Origin: Spartobacteria bacterium | GTDB taxonomy: Bacteria > Verrucomicrobiota > Verrucomicrobiia > Chthoniobacterales > Chthoniobacteraceae | Assembly: GCA_025355595.1 (NCBI GenBank) | Contig: JANXZI010000500.1 | Coordinates: 1 to 10,020, forward strand | Reading direction: 5' to 3' | Length of the DNA: 10,020 bases | Part shown: in pieces, positions 5,810 to 10,020 of the stretch | Numbering within the stretch: the stretch's first letter is position 1 | How the letters are laid out: each line of letters begins with the position of its first letter | Program-made: the position numbers and the translations under genes | Notes under the pieces: generated by a model | Seen by the model: only the letters and a program-made list of their open reading frames with translations | The model's database searches: none | Told to the model about the DNA's origin: nothing

Positions 5810-8167
5810 CTACTTGAATTCCTTTGCGGCGAACCGCAGCCACGCCTTCCACGCGTTCGCCCAATCCTCACTCTCCTCAAACTGTTCCGCCTCGAGGTAC
5901 ACGAGGTAGGCAGGAGCATTCGGCAGCGCTTGCAGGGCTCTCAGCGTTTCGAGCGCATCCTGCGTCTTGCCCACCGAAAGCTGCGTGGTGTGCAGTTGCA
6001 GTCCCAGAACGATGTCGTCGGGCCGCGCGCGGAACATCCGTTCCAGATCCGTGAGAGGTTTTGCATCGCCCTGCTTCGGCATGGCTGGGCGCGGAATGGA
6101 ATCCCGCGCCAGTCCGCACGCGCCCCTGAAGTCTCCGGCCTCCGCAGACAGCATCGCCAGCCAGCGCCAGCCCGCCTTTTGCCATTCGCGATTTGCGAGC
6201 AGCTTTGCGCGGAGCAGCCGGCGGTTGCCCTTCTGATACCAGACGGAGAAAAGCGCCTTCCGCTGCGCGTCCGAGAAGGACTTTAGCGTCGGCTCCGCGT
6301 CCGTGAGTTCGCCGATCAACAACTCAGCCTCCAGCGCGTCCGCATGCTGCAGGAAGACGAGCAGGTACTCAGGGCCCGAGCGTGCCAGCCTCGCAAGCAT
6401 CGCGCGGAGGGAGACCTTGTCACCGGACCAGTTGAACATGTGCTCATAATAAACGGGCCCCTTTTTTCCCGCGCGACGCAGCCCCTCCGTCCATGCGTCC
6501 AGGGCAAGCTCCGGCTGCCGTGCGTCCGCCCAGGCCTTGCCCTCCTCGAAGCACAGCGCCGACCAGTGCGGCTCGAGAACGCGCGCCGTCCCGAAATCCC
6601 AGGCTGCGCCCCACGTCGCAAACGGCTTCGTCACGCGCGTCAGGCCGCGCTGGTAATACAGCCCCGCCTCCATCGGCGTGATTCGCAGCGCCGCATCCGC
6701 GCTGACCAGCGCGCCGGCGAAATCCTTCGCGAGAATCTGCCGCTCCAGTCGATCCGCGAGCACCGTGGCGAACTCGGGCGTTGGCGCGAACGTGGCGACG
6801 CGTTCGGAAAAAATGGACGCAAACCACCAGCCGGAGATCAGCAGGAGGACGACGCCCAGCATCCGGAAAACCGGCGCGACCCAGCGGCTGCGCACCGTGT
6901 CCCGCGTCGGAGCCATGGCCAGCCCCGCGAGGAAAAGCGCCGGCCACGCCGAGCCGGGCCGGTGCCCGGAGACATCCGCCAGCGAATGCAGCGCAAATAT
7001 CACCCCGCACACGAGCGCCGCCGCACGCAGTCCGCGATCCGTTCCCTTCGCCAGCGGCAGGCAGCGCCGCAGCCACAGCAGGAAGGCGACTCCCAGCAGC
7101 ACCACCGCCGGCCACCCCATCTCCACCGCCACCCAAAGCCAGTCGCTCTCGGGATGGATCGCGCGATTTTGATCCACCGAGGCCTCGCGCATCATCGCGA
7201 AGATCGGCGCGAAATTTCCCGCCCCCTGCCCGAGCCACGGCGCCGCCGCCGCGAGGCGCACGGCATCGCGCTGGATCGCCACGCGAAATTCCGGGTGCGA
7301 ATCCGCCCCCAACGTCCGAAAGCGATCCAGTGTCCCGCCGCCGAAAACGAAAAATCCCGTGAGCAGTAACACGACGCCCGCCGCCGTGATCGCGCCGCCT
7401 TTTCGCGAGCCGGACAGCGCCAGCGACAGCAGCACCCACGCCGACGTACCGCCGAAAAAAATCAGGACGCCTGCGCGCGAATTTGTCTGCACCACCGCAA
7501 TGCCCAAAACGATCACCGCGGCCACCCAAAACCACGCCATCTTGTGCCGCCGCTCGAAGGCGTCGAACGCCAGCGCCGTCGCCATCACGCCCGCGAGCGC
7601 AAAGACATTCGCCGTCTGGTTGCGGTTCGGGAAGATGCCAAATCCAGTCCCCGAATTCAGCACCGTCGGCCAGAAGGGCACATGCCAGTCGCGCGCGAGC
7701 GACACGAGCGCGAGGAGCGCGAGCATCACGATCCCGCCCGCATACCAGCGCGCCGCCTGCCTGCGCGACTGGTGGCCCCACGTGCGCGTCACGACATACA
7801 GCGCGAAAATCAGCCCCGCAAAAAGCAGGCACACCGCGTGCAGGCTCACCCACGGCTGCGGCGAGAGCGCCTCCCCGAGCGGCACGCGGAAGTCGCCCGT
7901 GAGCGTCTTCCGCCACACGGGAATCGCAAACCAGCGCAGTGGCAGAAACGCCGTGAGCGCGATCGCAAAAATCGCGGCGGCGAGCACGCACCACACCGCA
8001 CCCGGCGAGCGGCGCGGCGGCGCGACGATGAGCAGCACGCCGAGCCCGAGCAGCAGCATCGCCTGCCCCCACAGTTGCGTCGCCACGCCGAAGATCGGCC
8101 CCAGCAGCGCGAGCGCGGTGAGCCCCGCGGTGCGTGCGGATGTGGTGGAGTCGAGCCGGCGTTCCAT
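5810..8167 (-). CDS. O-antigen ligase/polymerase-like membrane protein with TPR-like C-terminal tail
   Basis: A 785-residue protein. The first 450 residues hold about 12 hydrophobic segments with the pattern of the O-antigen ligase/Wzy superfamily. Visible family signatures are GIFPNRNQTANVFAL (177-191), NSRAG (229-233), the periplasmic loop element GQGAGNF (313-319), H338 in HPESDWLWVAVEMGW (338-352) and HSLADVSGHRPG (394-405). Such proteins transfer or polymerise lipid-linked glycans on the periplasmic face of the inner membrane. Residues from about 460 to the end are soluble and helical with TPR-like pairs, for example KDFAGALVSADAALRITP, and may bind partners in the periplasm. It converges with the export operon, 151 bases apart, so it is a candidate polymerase or ligase for the same polymer. 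It also lies 60 bases downstream of the cytochrome gene on its own strand. CGAG three bases before the ATG is a weak ribosome binding site. Ligase and polymerase cannot be told apart from sequence alone. Confidence 0.85.
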   Translation of the reverse strand: MERRLDSTTSARTAGLTALALLGPIFGVATQLWGQAMLLLGLGVLLIVAPPRRSPGAVWCVLAAAIFAIALTAFLPLRWFAIPVWRKTLTGDFRVPLGEALSPQPWVSLHAVCLLFAGLIFALYVVTRTWGHQSRRQAARWYAGGIVMLALLALVSLARDWHVPFWPTVLNSGTGFGIFPNRNQTANVFALAGVMATALAFDAFERRHKMAWFWVAAVIVLGIAVVQTNSRAGVLIFFGGTSAWVLLSLALSGSRKGGAITAAGVVLLLTGFFVFGGGTLDRFRTLGADSHPEFRVAIQRDAVRLAAAAPWLGQGAGNFAPIFAMMREASVDQNRAIHPESDWLWVAVEMGWPAVVLLGVAFLLWLRRCLPLAKGTDRGLRAAALVCGVIFALHSLADVSGHRPGSAWPALFLAGLAMAPTRDTVRSRWVAPVFRMLGVVLLLISGWWFASIFSERVATFAPTPEFATVLADRLERQILAKDFAGALVSADAALRITPMEAGLYYQRGLTRVTKPFATWGAAWDFGTARVLEPHWSALCFEEGKAWADARQPELALDAWTEGLRRAGKKGPVYYEHMFNWSGDKVSLRAMLARLARSGPEYLLVFLQHADALEAELLIGELTDAEPTLKSFSDAQRKALFSVWYQKGNRRLLRAKLLANREWQKAGWRWLAMLSAEAGDFRGACGLARDSIPRPAMPKQGDAKPLTDLERMFRARPDDIVLGLQLHTTQLSVGKTQDALETLRALQALPNAPAYLVYLEAEQFEESEDWANAWKAWLRFAAKEFK

Positions 8168-8227
8168 GTCTCGGGATTCAGCGGGAGGTCGGAAAATTTG
8201 CGAAACTTCTCTCGGGTTCTCGCCGCT

Positions 8228-9472
8228 CTATTTTGCGCCGCCGGCCTCCACGACTTTCTGCGCGGCTCCGATGTACTCGAGGATGCGTGACTTCTCCGTG
8301 TCGTTCAGCCCCGCGCGCCGGCCCATGCTCGATACCATGCCCGACCACCCCGCGAGCGAACGCCCGTCGAGCATTTCGAGATCGTGGCACTCCGTGCAGC
8401 GCACCGTGTAAAGTTTGCGCCCCTCCTCCAGGATCGTGCCCGCCGTGCCCACCTTCGCCATCGCGAGAAATGCCGGCGTGACCTGCGGCGATGTACGCTC
8501 CTCAAATGCCGCCGCGAGCGTCTTGCGCAGCTCGCGCAGGTCCGCATGGTCCGTGCAGAGCTTCAGCCCGTCGTCAATCGCGCTCAGCGCATGCACCGCC
8601 CCATTCGGCTGGCGCTGCAGTTTCTTCGCCGTCTTGCACAGCGAATCCGCCTCCTCGACATCCTTCTGCACGAGCGGCTGCATCGCCTTCAGCTCGACAT
8701 GCGCGGGCTCCGCTTCGAGACCCGCCGCGACGTGTTTCGACGCCGTGACGAGTTGCTTCAGCGCGAACGCCTGCCGCGCGAGCAGGTACGAGCGCTGCGA
8801 AATCGTCGCGCGTTTCGTGAGGTCCGGGCGATCCACTTTCGTCGCGGGAACCGTGAGCCCCGGCACCTGCGCGCCGAGGCGGTCCGTGCCCTCGTCGAGC
8901 GGCAGCGCGAGGCTCGGCATGCCCGCCTTCGCGAGACCCTCCGCCGTGTCGCGCAACGTTTGCAGCGTCGTCGTCGCCGCTGTCTTCGATGCCGCGTTCG
9001 TGCGCGCGAGCGAAGCCGATCCAATCGCGCCATTCACCCGTGTAAAAAGCGCGCCCGCGAGGGCCGCCTGCTGCTTGTCCTGCGCCGCGCGCGTGAACAG
9101 CCGCTTCGCCTCGTCGTAGCGCTGATCGCGGAACGCCTCCGCACCACGCACAAGATCAGACGTCGCCCGCGATGCGGCCGGCTCCGCCGCCTCGTCCGGC
9201 AGCGACGCGGCGACGAGCGTGCCGTCGTCCTTCATGAAAGCCACAAAGACCTGCTTCTTCGCCGCGTCGTGCTTCAGCAGCGTGAACTCCTGCCCCTTCG
9301 CCGCGCCCGCGAGATTCTTCCCCTGGAAGAGCAGCATCTCGCTGCGCGTCACGCGCACCGGATCGCCGACGACAAACGCCGGCGACGCAGCCTGCGAAAC
9401 ACCGAGCCATGCAGCGAGCGCTGCGACAACGACGAAGCGCGCGGACGCGCCGTGGCAATGTGGATGCTTCAT
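8228..9472 (-). CDS. Secreted monoheme cytochrome c with SH3-like and helical-repeat N-terminal region
   Basis: A 414-residue exported protein. The signal peptide is about 1-28 (hydrophobic FVVVAALAAWLG, cut after SQA). Residues about 33-93 (VVGDPVRVTRSEM ... KDDGTLVAASLP) look like a small SH3-type beta domain. About 100-330 is helical and Ala/Lys/Asp-rich with TPR-like segments such as GAEAFRDQRYDEAKRLFTRA. The C-terminal domain is a class I-like cytochrome c: C359-T-E-C362-H363 binds heme covalently, with H363 as proximal ligand. M383 in SGMVSSMGRRAGL is the likely distal ligand, followed by the final helix SRILEYIGAA. Export fits periplasmic heme attachment. Its start overlaps the stop of the PDZ gene by 4 bases (ATGA), which implies translational coupling. 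The cytochrome domain is clear; the SH3 and repeat assignments are by eye. The electron donor and acceptor are unknown, and I do not recognise the full architecture as a named family. Confidence 0.8.
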   Translation of the reverse strand: MKHPHCHGASARFVVVAALAAWLGVSQAASPAFVVGDPVRVTRSEMLLFQGKNLAGAAKGQEFTLLKHDAAKKQVFVAFMKDDGTLVAASLPDEAAEPAASRATSDLVRGAEAFRDQRYDEAKRLFTRAAQDKQQAALAGALFTRVNGAIGSASLARTNAASKTAATTTLQTLRDTAEGLAKAGMPSLALPLDEGTDRLGAQVPGLTVPATKVDRPDLTKRATISQRSYLLARQAFALKQLVTASKHVAAGLEAEPAHVELKAMQPLVQKDVEEADSLCKTAKKLQRQPNGAVHALSAIDDGLKLCTDHADLRELRKTLAAAFEERTSPQVTPAFLAMAKVGTAGTILEEGRKLYTVRCTECHDLEMLDGRSLAGWSGMVSSMGRRAGLNDTEKSRILEYIGAAQKVVEAGGAK

Positions 9473-10020
9473 TGAATCGGGAGGGAAAGTTCAACGCTCT
9501 TGCCAGCGCGCAGCACGGTAGCCTTCACCTTTTCGCCCGGCTGGTGCGCGCGCAGCAGGCGGCCGATCACCATGCCCTCCGTGGCGCGCGACGACGAGCC
9601 GTCGAGTTCCGTGATGACATCCTCCTTCTGCCAGCCCGCGTTCTTCGCCGCCGCGTGCTTGCCATACGCGCCGACGCCTTTCGCGCGCAGCGCCAGGTGA
9701 TCCTTTGCGATGCCGAGCTTCGCGCGTTCCTCCTCCGTCGCCTCCTCGAGAATCAGCCCGCCGAGTGCCATGCCGCGCATGGACCATGTGCCCACGCGCT
9801 TGGAAATGTCCGCCGTCTCGCGCCAACCTGCAAGCAGCGTGAGCGTGACATTCACCGTCGTGTTGCCGCGCTTTACCGTCGCGGAAATCGTCGCCGCTCC
9901 CGTCGTGCGATGCAGCACCCAGCTCACATCCGCGGGCGAGAGGATCGGCTGTGCGCCGAGCGAAATCAGATCATCGCCCGCCTTCAGTCCCGCCTTCGCT
10001 GCGATGGAATCCGCCGCCAC
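9469..10020 (-). CDS. Double-PDZ protein, C-terminal part (possible Trx7/PDZ family member)
   Basis: The reading frame is open to the right edge, so the true start lies outside; 183 codons are visible. A first PDZ-like domain contains GLKAGDDLISLGAQPI and ends near NVTLTL. A conserved linker follows (LLAGWRETADISKRVGTW, MRGMALGGLILEE, LALRAKGVGAYGKHAA). A second PDZ-like domain contains AGWQKEDVITELDGSSSRAT and LRAGKSVELSLPIQ at the end. The GWR..DIS....GTW..R linker with two PDZ units resembles the C-terminal half of Planctomycetota/Verrucomicrobiota proteins that carry a thioredoxin-like domain at the N-terminus (Trx7/PDZ (seleno)proteins). That is recalled from family knowledge, and the thioredoxin part is not visible here. 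An HtrA-type protease is the alternative, but its catalytic domain would also be outside. The stop overlaps the cytochrome start (ATGA), so the two are probably made together and act in the periplasm. Confidence 0.82.
   Translation of the reverse strand: MAADSIAAKAGLKAGDDLISLGAQPILSPADVSWVLHRTTGAATISATVKRGNTTVNVTLTLLAGWRETADISKRVGTWSMRGMALGGLILEEATEEERAKLGIAKDHLALRAKGVGAYGKHAAAKNAGWQKEDVITELDGSSSRATEGMVIGRLLRAHQPGEKVKATVLRAGKSVELSLPIQ

Noticed and set aside
6444..8072. Minus-strand open frame of 542 codons overlapping the ligase-like gene in another frame
   Set aside because: Its product is a Gly/Arg/Ala-rich low-complexity string; the overlapping frame shows clear family motifs and membrane segments.
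7359..8411. Long plus-strand open frame (350 codons) opposite the ligase-like gene
   Set aside because: Its composition is Ser/Ala/Pro/Arg-rich without domains, and it lies antisense to well-formed transmembrane segments of the ligase-like protein.
8384..9475. Long plus-strand open frame (363 codons) opposite the cytochrome gene
   Set aside because: The translation is extremely Arg-rich and repetitive with no recognisable motif, while the opposite strand encodes a signal peptide and a CXXCH cytochrome. It is a by-product of high GC content.
1..10020. CRISPR array, tRNA/rRNA gene, insertion sequence or prophage remnant
   Set aside because: No regularly spaced repeats, cloverleaf or rRNA-like sequence, terminal inverted repeats or transposase/integrase motifs were seen on either strand.

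Overview
The window looks like chromosomal DNA of a GC-rich member of the Planctomycetota-Verrucomicrobiota-Chlamydiota group, most likely Verrucomicrobiota. The signs are a prepilin-type protein carrying an H-X9-DG motif, a secreted DUF1080 protein, a PDZ protein of the type often fused to thioredoxin in this group, and a lack of clear Shine-Dalgarno sequences. This placement is inferred from gene content only; there is no rRNA or marker gene in the window.

Left part (1-1060, minus strand): the N-terminus of a secreted DUF1080 (3-keto-disaccharide hydrolase-like) protein runs off the left edge. Upstream of it on the same strand is a pseudopilin-like protein (308-1060). Between them lies a 133-base spacer with an AT-rich direct repeat and a GC-rich hairpin.

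A 247-base divergent intergenic region (1061-1307) holds a perfect 15-base dyad and separates the pseudopilin from a compact plus-strand operon (1308-5658). The operon has three genes with gaps of 18 and 13 bases. They encode an outer-membrane beta-barrel, a short Wza/OPX-type periplasmic export protein, and a full-length Wzc-type co-polymerase with a fused BY-type tyrosine kinase. Together they form an envelope-spanning exopolysaccharide export line. The kinase/co-polymerase sits in the inner membrane, the OPX protein bridges the periplasm, and the beta-barrel probably supplies the outer-membrane pore that the short OPX protein lacks.

Right part (5810-10020, minus strand, convergent with the operon): read in transcription order, it starts with the C-terminal part of a double-PDZ protein that enters from the right edge. 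Next comes a secreted monoheme cytochrome c with an SH3-like and helical-repeat N-terminal region, joined to the PDZ gene by an ATGA overlap. Last, 60 bases downstream, is a polytopic O-antigen ligase/polymerase-like protein with a long TPR-like tail. The ligase-like protein is a reasonable polymerase or ligase partner for the export operon. The PDZ/cytochrome pair looks like a separate periplasmic redox or protein-quality module.

No glycosyltransferase, flippase, RNA gene, CRISPR array or insertion sequence was recognised. The most interesting points are the split OPX/beta-barrel export design, the unusual SH3-helical-cytochrome architecture coupled to a PDZ protein, and an eight-G tract inside the beta-barrel gene.
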